Source: an uncultured bacterium (GTDB lineage Bacteria; Cyanobacteriota; Vampirovibrionia; Gastranaerophilales; Gastranaerophilaceae). Taken from it: DNA of 64,000 nucleotides. Below, piece by piece: positions 41,775-49,967 of the stretch (within the stretch, counting starts at the first letter, position 1; each line of letters opens with the position of its first letter). A model generated the notes under the pieces. The model was not told where the DNA came from. It was given only the letters and a program-made list of their open reading frames with translations, and did not search any database. Position numbers and translations under genes: made by a program. The stretch is from NCBI GenBank assembly GCA_949293185.1, contig CASFCQ010000001.1:33906-97905 (forward strand), given 5' to 3'.

Positions 41775-44099
41775 ATGTTTTCTTTTTTGAAAAATCTAAA
41801 ATCTGCAAAAAAAGAAGAGAGAGTTGATAAAGAAATCAATGAGATTTATACAAAATTAAAAGAATTGTATGAATTTGATTCTTTAGAAGAAGAAAAAAAA
41901 GCAAAGCTAAAAGCCCTTATAGAAAAAAACGGCTATCTTCCCTATCCTTACGTTAAAGCTTTAGAAGAACTTTCTCCTGCGGAAATTTTGTACGGATTGG
42001 AAATAAAATGGAAACAAAACGGAGTTTTTTCTGCGCAGGAAGATGCTTTCCTGTTTGAAAACAACGAAATTTCTCCTGCTCAAAGAGCTGATTACAGAAA
42101 CGGAAACTGGCTGAAAAAAGAACAACATAATATAAAATTAATCAATCTGGCAGGTCTTGGCAACGGTAATAACACTCAAGAAACCGGTAAACTTATAGAC
42201 TGGCTCAGACAGGTTCTTATTTTGCCTGCCGGTTTGCCTGATAAAGGAGTTTTGGGTACAACAATATACCTTATACCCTTTCATCCCAGAGAGTTTGGTT
42301 GTGCATATTTGCCTGTAAGCAGTGATGTAAGTCCGCTGCTGGAAGATAAAAAAATCACTAAAAATATTGGGCTGAATACAAAACAGCAGGTTCAGCTGTT
42401 TATAAAACTGGCTCAGTTGGCAGGTCACTGCGTAATTTATGACGTATTACCCCAAACAGGCAGATTCTCCAAGATGGTGCTGGCAAATCCTTCCATTGCC
42501 CGCTGGTACGATATTAATGCATTGATTGGAAAAATTGAAAAAGAAGTTGATAAAGCTTTTGATACGGTAAAAGACGAATTTGATAAAGAAGATGCCGAAA
42601 TTGTAAGGGATATTTATAAATCCACTCTAAAAAAAGGTTCAAACGATTTATCCGAGCATTACCAGACCATTTATAACAGATTCGATGAAATTGTTGCGCC
42701 GAAGAAAAAAGAATTTTCTGATGAAATGACAAAACGTAACAATCAAATAGAACTTCATACAAGAATAAAAGATATAATTGCGGAACTCAACGGTTTTAAA
42801 CCTTCTGAAAAACTAAAAGAAGATGATATAACAAAACAGGGGGAAACAATACAAGCACTGATAAAAGAAAACTTTTGGCCTGCTCCGGGCGGTGCTTGGT
42901 GCTCTGCAGGAACTCCGGTATTTGATAAAATGTCGGAAACAGGAGATTATCCCGTATTCAAACATTTTGATTTTAAAGGCGCAGATGTTTCACATTTTGC
43001 CAACCTTGACTGCCAGACTCCATATTATTTTGTTTATCTTGAATCAGGTGAATATAACAAACCTGTTATTGATTTGTATATTGAATACCTTAAAAAATTG
43101 CAAAAAGACTACAATTTTGACGGGTTTAGGGTTGACCATATTGACCATATTGTTGATGAAGTTTCCGAAAAAGATGCTACACCTATCAGCTACCGTGCTC
43201 CTCGTGCAGTTTTGGGAAGAGCAAATAAAGAACTTAAAGAAACAGTTCCTCACTTTGCTACACTTGCTGAATATATGCTTTGGGATAAGTATTATAAAGA
43301 ATATCACGAAGATATGGCATTTGATGTATTGTGGGGTAATGATATAATTTCACAATTTTCTAAAAATCCTCAGGCAATTGTTTCGGATAATCAGGAGCTT
43401 GAGCAGTTTAATATAGCGAATCCGGATACAACATACGGCAATCTTTCAATCTTAAAAAGCTATAACAATCAAGACGGCGAATTCAGAGCAATCGACCAGT
43501 ATCCCGGTCAGTTAGGCGAAGACGGCGCGTTGTTTAAATGGTTTAAGTACAAATTTTTACCCGGAGGCAGAAACGCTCAAAGACCTGTTATGTTTATTGA
43601 CGGTGATGAATCCTTCACCAAAACAGGTATTGAAAGCGTTATAGGCTCTGAAATTTCTATGCCCAGAACCAAAAATTACAAATTCTTTAACAAATTCAAT
43701 GCAATCAATGATTTTGCTTTGAAAAATGTTTTAACAAGAGAAGGCGAAGCTGAAATTGTTAATCAGGATGACGACGGGTTTGTGTGCTGGCTGGTTTCAA
43801 AAGATCCGCTTAAAGAATCATTGCTTGTTGTTGCAAACTATAATGCTCCTACTGAAAAGGTAACAGAAAATCATGATGACGGGTTTTCCAACACTTATAT
43901 AAAAGAAGGGCAAAAGGTTTATGACAAAACGGTACAAATGCCATGCGATTATTCTATAGTTGCAGAATATGTTTATAAAGACACTGAAAAAATCGGCGGC
44001 GGTATATTTGAAGAAGTTAAGTTCTCAAAACCCGAAAACAGCCTGCATTTTGGAGAATTGCAGCCTTCTGAATTTAAAATTTATAAAGTAAAAAAATAA
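41775..44099 (+). CDS. GH13-like (alpha-amylase superfamily) enzyme, 774 aa
   Basis: Start ATG 41775 with GAGGGG six bases upstream. Residues near 445-465 have YNFDGFRVDHIDHIVDE, matching amylase conserved region II with the nucleophile Asp, and FATLAEYMLWDKYY about 45 residues later may supply the acid/base Glu. Barrel-like strands and a C-terminal beta domain (LLVVANYNAP, LQPSEFKIYKV) fit. The N-terminal 100 residues are charged helix, and a helical insertion of about 110 residues lies near 255-365. No signal peptide, so it likely acts on cytoplasmic glucan. Exact activity unknown. Confidence 0.78.
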   Translation: MFSFLKNLKSAKKEERVDKEINEIYTKLKELYEFDSLEEEKKAKLKALIEKNGYLPYPYVKALEELSPAEILYGLEIKWKQNGVFSAQEDAFLFENNEISPAQRADYRNGNWLKKEQHNIKLINLAGLGNGNNTQETGKLIDWLRQVLILPAGLPDKGVLGTTIYLIPFHPREFGCAYLPVSSDVSPLLEDKKITKNIGLNTKQQVQLFIKLAQLAGHCVIYDVLPQTGRFSKMVLANPSIARWYDINALIGKIEKEVDKAFDTVKDEFDKEDAEIVRDIYKSTLKKGSNDLSEHYQTIYNRFDEIVAPKKKEFSDEMTKRNNQIELHTRIKDIIAELNGFKPSEKLKEDDITKQGETIQALIKENFWPAPGGAWCSAGTPVFDKMSETGDYPVFKHFDFKGADVSHFANLDCQTPYYFVYLESGEYNKPVIDLYIEYLKKLQKDYNFDGFRVDHIDHIVDEVSEKDATPISYRAPRAVLGRANKELKETVPHFATLAEYMLWDKYYKEYHEDMAFDVLWGNDIISQFSKNPQAIVSDNQELEQFNIANPDTTYGNLSILKSYNNQDGEFRAIDQYPGQLGEDGALFKWFKYKFLPGGRNAQRPVMFIDGDESFTKTGIESVIGSEISMPRTKNYKFFNKFNAINDFALKNVLTREGEAEIVNQDDDGFVCWLVSKDPLKESLLVVANYNAPTEKVTENHDDGFSNTYIKEGQKVYDKTVQMPCDYSIVAEYVYKDTEKIGGGIFEEVKFSKPENSLHFGELQPSEFKIYKVKK

Positions 44100-44233
44100 G
44101 AACTTAGAAGTTACGTAAAGAAAAAAATATTTGTTTATAGAAACCAACTGTTTAGAAAACATAAATTATAGGTTTAGTTTTTTGGTTGTTCATTTCTTTC
44201 TCTTTTTTGCGACTCAACAAAAAATTATAAAAC

Positions 44234-44446
44234 TTAAGGTTTCAAAAGTTTATATGGTTCAATTTCTAAAATTTCTGCTATTTTGTATAATCGTTTTAGG
44301 CTTGGAATCCTTTTGCTTAGTTCTATTAAAGAAATATAATCAGGTGTAACATTAACTAATTCACTAAGCTTTTCTTGTGAATAATCTTTTAATTTTCTGT
44401 ATTTTCTTATGTTTTCACCAATTAACTTTATAGAACTATTTGTCAT
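44234..44446 (-). CDS. XRE-family transcriptional regulator, 70 aa
   Basis: A minimal Cro/C1-type HTH protein: IGENIRKYRKLKDYSQEKLS, ELVNVTPDYISLIELSKRIP and LYKIAEILEIEPYKLL follow the family exactly, so residues 8-68 are the domain and nothing else is present. It is divergent from the 81-aa gene at 44514, with 67 bases between, the usual layout for a regulator controlling its neighbour and itself. Confidence 0.85.
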   Translation of the reverse strand: MTNSSIKLIGENIRKYRKLKDYSQEKLSELVNVTPDYISLIELSKRIPSLKRLYKIAEILEIEPYKLLKP

Positions 44447-44513
44447 ATAAAGAGTTTAATGTTATTGTTGATGTAAAATAACAGACAAATAGTTCGAGTT
44501 AAGAGGAATTGTT

Positions 44514-44759
44514 GTGACAGAATCACAAAAAAATGCTGTAATTTTTCTTGGTTCAAAGATAGAAAAATACAAAATAAAAAAAGTTTTTAATAAATCGTTT
44601 AAAGATTTTTTAGATGCTATTGAAAAAGATAATTCAATAGATACCGTTTTTATTCAGCCACAACATTTGAGCATCGATAAATTGACGAAACTTTTATATT
44701 TAAATAAAAAAATAGTTATATTAGAACCATTAAAAATTGATAGCATTATTAAATGTTAA
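44514..44759 (+). CDS. Hypothetical small protein, 81 aa, divergent from an XRE regulator
   Basis: GTG start at 44514, eight bases after GAGG. The product has alternating strands and helices (KNAVIFLGSKIEKYKI, DTVFIQPQHLSIDKLTKLLY, KKIVILEPLKIDSIIK), a small alpha/beta protein. No family recognised. Its placement divergent from a minimal XRE regulator suggests repression by it. A toxin-antitoxin or phage-remnant pair is possible, but no known toxin signature is visible. Confidence 0.6.
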   Translation: MTESQKNAVIFLGSKIEKYKIKKVFNKSFKDFLDAIEKDNSIDTVFIQPQHLSIDKLTKLLYLNKKIVILEPLKIDSIIKC

Positions 44760-44960
44760 ATGGATTAAGTGTAATTTTTATACTATAAAACCCTGATATA
44801 TTAACAAATGTTACATGAGACAAAATCATGAAAACCATGATGTAGAGCGGATGTACATGATTGTAAATAAATCGTTACTTTTTAAAATAATCAAAATGCT
44901 GTACAAATAACACTTTCAATGGTTTAATAATATCAATAAATAAATTGTTGAGAAAAATTT
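44760..44960. other. AT-rich intergenic stretch without a recognisable gene
   Basis: About 200 bases with no convincing frame. It contains ATCATG ... CATGAT (AATCATGAAAACCATGATG) as a short inverted repeat near 44826-44841, and leads into the structured element at 44961-45023. Confidence 0.45.
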
Positions 44961-45023
44961 TTGGGAGGAGATTTGGATGGATTTCCAAATCTAAAAAGCC
45001 GGTAAAATATCCGGCTTTTTTAT
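44961..45023 (+). ncRNA. Candidate leader-peptide/attenuator-like or small RNA element
   Basis: A very strong ribosome site (GGGAGGAG) precedes ATG at 44977, which opens a five-codon frame (MDFQI, stop at 44994). That mini-frame lies inside a hairpin (GATTTGGA/TTCCAAATC) and is followed at once by a terminator AAAAAGCCGG/CCGGCTTTTT. No gene on this strand follows closely (the next begins at 45571), so it may be a free small RNA or a relic of an attenuator. Confidence 0.45.
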
Positions 45024-45034
45024 TTAAAAAGAGA

Positions 45035-45060
45035 ACCAGATGGCTAATTATCCGTCTGGT
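45035..45060 (-). terminator. Terminator for the glyoxalase gene
   Basis: On the minus strand ACCAGACGG pairs with CCATCTGGT around an eight-base loop, followed by TCTCTTTTT. Confidence 0.7.
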
Positions 45061-45088
45061 AAAAATTTATTCTACATTTTATGTGAAT

Positions 45089-45466
45089 TTATAACTTTTG
45101 AATAATTTCAATTTCGTTGCCGTCAGGGTCTTTGATAAAAGCTATTTTTGACTGTGCTTCTTCCATAATAAACGGTTCGTAAAGATATTCGCCTCCTAAA
45201 GCTCTAAACTTTTTGTCAAACTCATCCATGTCTTTTGTTTCTACGGCAAAATGTCCGAAAGCATTTCCGTTTGTGTAACCGTTATCAGGAATTTCAAAGT
45301 TTTGGGTCAATTCTATTTCAAAATCGCTATCTTCGCCTTTTAAAAAGTGGAGTATGGAATCGTCTAATTTTATTTCGTGAGTCTTTTTTAAGCCCAAAAG
45401 CTCTGTATAAAATTTCATTGATGTATCAATATCTTTTACCCTTATCATAGCGTGTAAGATTTTCAT
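45089..45466 (-). CDS. gloA: Glyoxalase I-like protein (VOC family), probable lactoylglutathione lyase
   Basis: 125 aa from ATG 45466 (AGGAG site); upstream in-frame extension rejected. The pattern LHAMIRVKDIDTSMKFYTELLGLKK, IELTQN, GNAFGHFAVET and FIKDPDGNEIEIIQ matches bacterial GloA closely, with metal ligands His5, Glu near 55, His74 region and Glu near 121. GloA converts the methylglyoxal-glutathione adduct to lactoylglutathione. It is divergent from gshB-gshA, which make glutathione, and this supports the specific call. Confidence 0.85.
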   Translation of the reverse strand: MKILHAMIRVKDIDTSMKFYTELLGLKKTHEIKLDDSILHFLKGEDSDFEIELTQNFEIPDNGYTNGNAFGHFAVETKDMDEFDKKFRALGGEYLYEPFIMEEAQSKIAFIKDPDGNEIEIIQKL

Positions 45467-45570
45467 ATTTTCTCCTTTAATTTGTAAATAACCGTACAGG
45501 TTAATCATAACATATCATTGTTTTTTTTACTTTAATTGGTATAGTTTATTGTAAACGGGGAGCACAAACT

Positions 45571-46569
45571 ATGACTCAATTACAACAAACTGTTTTATTT
45601 GTTATAGATAATCTGGAACTCAAATATTTTGAGTTTAATGATTTAGTCACAAATTTTTGGTTAATAAAAGAATTATTACAAAGGGATTTTGAAGTATTTG
45701 TTACTGTAAAAAACAAACTGTTTACAGAAAATGAATATGCTAAAACAATCTGCTGGCAGGCTTATGTTAAAGATAACAATATTTTTTACAAAAAAGAAGA
45801 GCCAAAAGAGTATATTATAGAACACTTTGATGTGGTATTCTTCCGTCCGGATCCGCCTGTTGATATTGATTATATAAATGCGTGCCACGTGTTTGATTAT
45901 GTTGATACGGAACGAACAGTGATGATAAATAATCCTGTAGCTGTTAAAAACTTTAACGAAAAATTCCATCTGAATTATTTCAATCGCTATGCGCCTCAAA
46001 ATATTGTTACAGCTGATGCGGACAAAATAAAAAGTTTTGTACGCGAACATAAAAAAGCAATCATAAAACCGTTAAACAGATGCTTTGGCAGCGGTGTGTA
46101 TTATCTTGATACGGAAGAACGCAACATTAATGCAATAATTAGAAACCTTACTAATGAAGGCAAAACAATGGTTATGGTGCAGGAGTACCTTGAAGGAGCT
46201 GTTCACGGAGATAAAAGAATTTTGATTCTCGGGGAACATGTTTTTGATGAGTGTATAACAAAACTTCCAGGCAAGGATGATTTTAAATTCAGTATCCACT
46301 CAGACAAATATTTTGAAACTTCAAAACTTACCGAAGAAGAAAAGAAAATGGCACAGGAGGTTGCCAAATATCTTAATTCAGTTGAACTGTATATGGTAGG
46401 GCTTGATGTTGCTGACGGCAAAATTATGGAAATTAATGTAACAAGCCCCTGTTACTTTATCAGGGAAATCAATGCACACAACGGCGAAAAATTCCAGGAT
46501 GTATTGATGGATAAACTGATAGAACTTATTGAACTTAAACAAGGAAAAGTACCTGCATCTTTATGCTGA
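45571..46569 (+). CDS. gshB: Glutathione synthetase (ATP-grasp)
   Basis: 332 aa. Joins gamma-glutamylcysteine to glycine using ATP. GshB features: FDVVFFRPDPPVDIDY (family: R-x-DPP-x-D), NNPVAVKNFNEKFHLNYF, IIKPLNRCFGSGVYYL and the metal-binding ending GLDVADGKIMEINVTSPCYFIRE. GGGGAG precedes the ATG. Overlaps gshA by seven bases, so the two are translated together. Divergent from the glyoxalase gene. Confidence 0.94.
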   Translation: MTQLQQTVLFVIDNLELKYFEFNDLVTNFWLIKELLQRDFEVFVTVKNKLFTENEYAKTICWQAYVKDNNIFYKKEEPKEYIIEHFDVVFFRPDPPVDIDYINACHVFDYVDTERTVMINNPVAVKNFNEKFHLNYFNRYAPQNIVTADADKIKSFVREHKKAIIKPLNRCFGSGVYYLDTEERNINAIIRNLTNEGKTMVMVQEYLEGAVHGDKRILILGEHVFDECITKLPGKDDFKFSIHSDKYFETSKLTEEEKKMAQEVAKYLNSVELYMVGLDVADGKIMEINVTSPCYFIREINAHNGEKFQDVLMDKLIELIELKQGKVPASLC

Positions 46570-47933
46570 AACACTCTTTAATAAATATTGAAGAAAATAT
46601 TCTTTCTGACGAAAAACAGCTTACCGAAATATTTTATTCCGGCTGCAAAACGCCCGATGTTATTGCGCAAAAACGTGTCGGGGTCGAGTTTGAAAAACTG
46701 CCGGTATGTAAAAATAATTTCAAAGCTGCAGCATATCCGCAGATTGTAATGTTTTTAAATTCTTTAAAAAAACATCAACAACAGTGGAGCAATGGACTTT
46801 ATGAAGACAATTCTCTGCTAGGGCTTGTCTCAGATAACGGAGTTATTACTCTCGAACCGGGTTCTCAAACAGAGTTGAGCCTGCTCCCTATGGACAGCCT
46901 GGATAATATTTCTAAAATTTTGAAAAATTATAATAAAGTAAGTGCACAACTGGCGCAAGAACTCGGGGTTTTGTGGCTGGGCTGCGGCATACAGCCTGTT
47001 TCAACTTACAGAAATATTAATATTATTCCTAAAAAACGTTATGAATATATGACAAAGTACCTTCCCGCAGTAGCCAAAAAACCTCTTGTCATGATGAGAG
47101 AAACTGCCGGTATCCAAGCAAGTTTTGATTACAGCAGCGAAGAGGATGCAATGAAAAAATTTGCATTTGCTCTAAAGCTGTCGCCTTTTATTAGTGCGGC
47201 ATTTTCAAATTCTCCTATAAGAAACGGAAGATTAACAAAATATAAATCAAACCGTGCAGCAAGCTGGCTTGAAACAGACAATGACCGCTGCGGTCTGGTC
47301 AGTCCAAAAGTTTTTTCTAATGAGTTTTCGTTTGAAGAGTATGCGCAGATTCTTCTTGATGTGCCGATGATTTTTATTGAACGTATGATTAATGGGGTTA
47401 AAACAGCGCTAAAAGTTGAAAATTTAACCTTCAGACAATTTATGAAACAGGGGTATGAGGGATTTGCTGCTCAAAAAGATGATTGGGAAACCCACCTGAG
47501 TCTTTATTTTCCGGATGTAAGATTTAAGTCTTATATTGAGATAAGAAACCACGATAATCAGCGGGAGGATTTGATATGTTCTGTGCCGGCTCTGTGGAAA
47601 GGATTGTTATACAATGATTCAGCAATGGAAGCTGCGTCTGATATTTTAAAAAGCTTTACTTATTTTGATTGTGAATATATCAGACATAAAACTCCTCGCT
47701 GTGGGTTGGAAATGAAAATCAAAGGCTATGCGCTTAAAGATATTGTAAAAGATATTGTTGATATTTCATATCAAAGTCTTAAAACCTATGCTAATGGCGA
47801 AGAAAAATATCTTGAGCCTTTAAAAGTATATACGGATATGGGCGTTACTCCTGCAGATACGGTTATAGAAAAATATAACAATGAATGGCGGGGGGATTTG
47901 TCTAAGTTTGTCTCTTATGTTGCTTTAAAATAA
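46563..47933 (+). CDS. gshA: Glutamate-cysteine ligase, GCS2 (plant/cyanobacterial-proteobacterial) type
   Basis: 456 aa. Makes gamma-glutamylcysteine, the first step of glutathione synthesis. GCS2 marks: RVGVEFEKLPV, GVITLEPGSQTELS, LWLGCGIQPVSTYRNINIIPKKRY, MMRETAGIQASFDYSSEEDAM and YIEIRNHDNQ. This is the EGTA/plant-type rather than the E. coli GshA type. Overlaps gshB, in the order gshB-gshA. Glutathione is uncommon in strict anaerobes but normal in the cyanobacterial lineage. Confidence 0.93.
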   Translation: MLKHSLINIEENILSDEKQLTEIFYSGCKTPDVIAQKRVGVEFEKLPVCKNNFKAAAYPQIVMFLNSLKKHQQQWSNGLYEDNSLLGLVSDNGVITLEPGSQTELSLLPMDSLDNISKILKNYNKVSAQLAQELGVLWLGCGIQPVSTYRNINIIPKKRYEYMTKYLPAVAKKPLVMMRETAGIQASFDYSSEEDAMKKFAFALKLSPFISAAFSNSPIRNGRLTKYKSNRAASWLETDNDRCGLVSPKVFSNEFSFEEYAQILLDVPMIFIERMINGVKTALKVENLTFRQFMKQGYEGFAAQKDDWETHLSLYFPDVRFKSYIEIRNHDNQREDLICSVPALWKGLLYNDSAMEAASDILKSFTYFDCEYIRHKTPRCGLEMKIKGYALKDIVKDIVDISYQSLKTYANGEEKYLEPLKVYTDMGVTPADTVIEKYNNEWRGDLSKFVSYVALK

Positions 47934-48057
47934 TCAATAGTTCTTTATTAATGGAATCGGTCTTGTGGCAGATGACAATTTTTAACCTGCTATTTTGCTT
48001 AATAATGTATGGATGATTATTTATGGTAAAATTAGTAAATAATTATCGGGAGGAAGT

Positions 48058-49401
48058 ATGGAAGCAATTGCAAATTATATACAAAATAACGCTTTAGGGT
48101 TCTCTACAACAATTTTGATTGTTGCTTACATTTTTATAGCGTGGGAAAAAATATCTAAAGTAACAGTCGCTATGTTAGGTGCAGCACTGACTCTTATATT
48201 AGGGCTTTTAGCTCAATCAAAAGGTCACGATGCAATAGATCCGCATTATTTTATAAATTTTGTTGATTTTAACGTAATTTTTCTTTTGATAAGTATGATG
48301 ATTATTGTTGGTATTGCCAGCAAAAGCGGTATTTTTACCTGGATAGCCAATGCTCTTTTAAAAAAGACCAAAGGTCATCCTACTAAAATATTAATTACTT
48401 TAGGATGTTTTACAGCTTTTGCATCCGCATTTTTAGATAATGTTACAACTGTTATACTGGTTGTTCCCGTCACATTTTTGATAGCTAAAAAGCTTGATAT
48501 AAACCCGATACCATATTTGATAACGGAAATTTTAGCCTCAAACATCGGCGGTACAGCTACCCTCATAGGTGATCCGCCTAATATTATTATTGGCAGCAAA
48601 GCAGGTTTTACATTTATGACATTTTTGCTTGAACTGACTGATATTGTTTGTTTAATCTTTGCGGTAACGATGTTTATTTTGTGGTTATGTTTTAAAAAAG
48701 ACCTAGTTGCAACAAAAGAGAAAATGGAGGCGGTTGCAGAACTGGATAATTCACATACAATAACAGACAAATCATTGGCAATTCGTTCTTCTGTTACATT
48801 GTTGTTAGTTATTCTTGGGTTTATTTTGCATGATGTAATACATCTGGAATCTTATGTTATAGCTCTGGCTGGAGCAAGCTTTTTGATGATTTTTGAAGAA
48901 CCTAAAGAAATACTGGAAGGTATTGAATGGAATACAATATTTTTCTTTATCGGATTGTTCATAATCATTGGCGGTTTTGAAGCTGCAGGCGGTATTTCAA
49001 TAATGGCAAAATGGATTCTTGATGTAACAAACGGAAATGAATCGGCTGCAGCTATGTTAATTTTATGGGCATCAGGTATTTTGTCAGGTGTTGTTGATAA
49101 TATTCCTTACACTGCAACAATGGCGCCTATGATATATCAAATACAACTTGTTGAAGGCGCGGCATATGCCCACCCTCTCTGGTGGTGTCTTTCTTTGGGC
49201 GCGTGTCTGGGCGGAAACATGACGATTATCGGTGCTGCAGCAAACGTGATAGTTTCTGAAACAGCAGCTGCATATGGAAAACCGATTTCATTTATGAAAT
49301 ATTTAAAATACGGGGCGGGTATAACTTTTGTATCTCTTTTATTAAGCTCAGCTTATATATATTTCAGGTTTTTGTTGCCCGCAGCTAATGCAGCACATTA
49401 A
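48058..49401 (+). CDS. ArsB/NhaD-family ion transporter
   Basis: 447 aa with about eleven membrane segments. Conserved signatures: FLDNVTTVILVVPVTFLIA and ASNIGGTATLIGDPPNIIIGSK, then in the second half SGVVDNIPYTATMAPMI and GACLGGNMTIIGAAANVIV. The repeated D-N-x-(T/P) and G-G-(T/N)-x-T-x-I-G motifs define the ion transporter superfamily that includes NhaD Na/H antiporters and ArsB arsenite pumps. Which ion is carried cannot be told from sequence. GGGAGGAAG precedes the ATG. Single gene. Confidence 0.9.
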   Translation: MEAIANYIQNNALGFSTTILIVAYIFIAWEKISKVTVAMLGAALTLILGLLAQSKGHDAIDPHYFINFVDFNVIFLLISMMIIVGIASKSGIFTWIANALLKKTKGHPTKILITLGCFTAFASAFLDNVTTVILVVPVTFLIAKKLDINPIPYLITEILASNIGGTATLIGDPPNIIIGSKAGFTFMTFLLELTDIVCLIFAVTMFILWLCFKKDLVATKEKMEAVAELDNSHTITDKSLAIRSSVTLLLVILGFILHDVIHLESYVIALAGASFLMIFEEPKEILEGIEWNTIFFFIGLFIIIGGFEAAGGISIMAKWILDVTNGNESAAAMLILWASGILSGVVDNIPYTATMAPMIYQIQLVEGAAYAHPLWWCLSLGACLGGNMTIIGAAANVIVSETAAAYGKPISFMKYLKYGAGITFVSLLLSSAYIYFRFLLPAANAAH

Positions 49402-49595
49402 TTCTCTTTGTACGAATATTAAGTTTTGTTAAGATGAAAAATGGCACTATAGCGCTATTTTGAGAGTTTGTATATATTTTGTAGATAAATTTTAGCAATA
49501 TTTTATTTCAAAAATACTTTATATAAGAGTAAGGATTAAACAATCCAAAACCTAAACCACATAAGAGATTACATAACATATTGGAGGAATAAAAT

Positions 49596-49784
49596 ATGGC
49601 AAGAGTTTTAATTTCAATGCCCGAAGAATTTTTAAACAAAATCGATGGAGTAGCAGAAACAGAAAATCGTACAAGAAGCGAACTTATCCGTGAAGCACTC
49701 AGAACATATATTCACAAACAAAAAGTAAGAGAAAATTCACTGGCAACAAAAAATGCTAACATCTTAGAAGCACTGCTTGACTAA
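49596..49784 (+). CDS. CopG/Arc-type ribbon-helix-helix regulator, 62 aa
   Basis: A short RHH protein: ARVLISMPEEFLNKIDGVAE supplies the beta strand and first helix, and NRTRSELIREALRTYIHKQK the second helix. GGAGG precedes the ATG. RHH proteins bind DNA as dimers and are common antitoxins, but no toxin gene follows: 180 bases of non-coding DNA with direct repeats and a terminator come next. It is therefore a solitary regulator or one that controls something else. Confidence 0.88.
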   Translation: MARVLISMPEEFLNKIDGVAETENRTRSELIREALRTYIHKQKVRENSLATKNANILEALLD

Positions 49785-49840
49785 GATTAACAAAGGCTAT
49801 CAAACGGCTATTAAATTTGGGGATAATTAAAACAACGGCT

Positions 49841-49892
49841 AAACTAGACTAATCGGGAAATATAAAATAAGCAAACTAGACTAATAGAGAAA
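49841..49892. repeat. Two direct repeats of AAACTAGACTAAT downstream of the RHH gene
   Basis: AAACTAGACTAATCGGGAAA (49841-49860) and AAACTAGACTAATAGAGAAA (49873-49892) differ at two positions and start 32 bases apart, each followed by an A/T-rich TAAAAT. Related words (CAAACGGCTA, CAACGGCTAAAC) precede them. They could be operators for the RHH protein; the distance from any promoter is a weak point. Confidence 0.5.
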
Positions 49893-49934
49893 AACTAAAA
49901 TAATAATTAGGCAATACTGGATTTGGGGATTTAC

Positions 49935-49967
49935 AAAAAACTGACGCACAATGCGCCAGTTTTTTTA
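49935..49967. terminator. Bidirectional rho-independent terminator
   Basis: AAAAAACTG-CGCA pairs with TGCG-CAGTTTTTTT with one offset base, overlapping the last bases of the convergent oxidoreductase gene. Confidence 0.82.

Noticed and set aside
44131..44349. 72-codon hydrophobic frame opposite the small XRE gene
   Set aside because: Antisense to a clear HTH gene; the hydrophobic reading is the expected mirror of an AT-rich helical gene.
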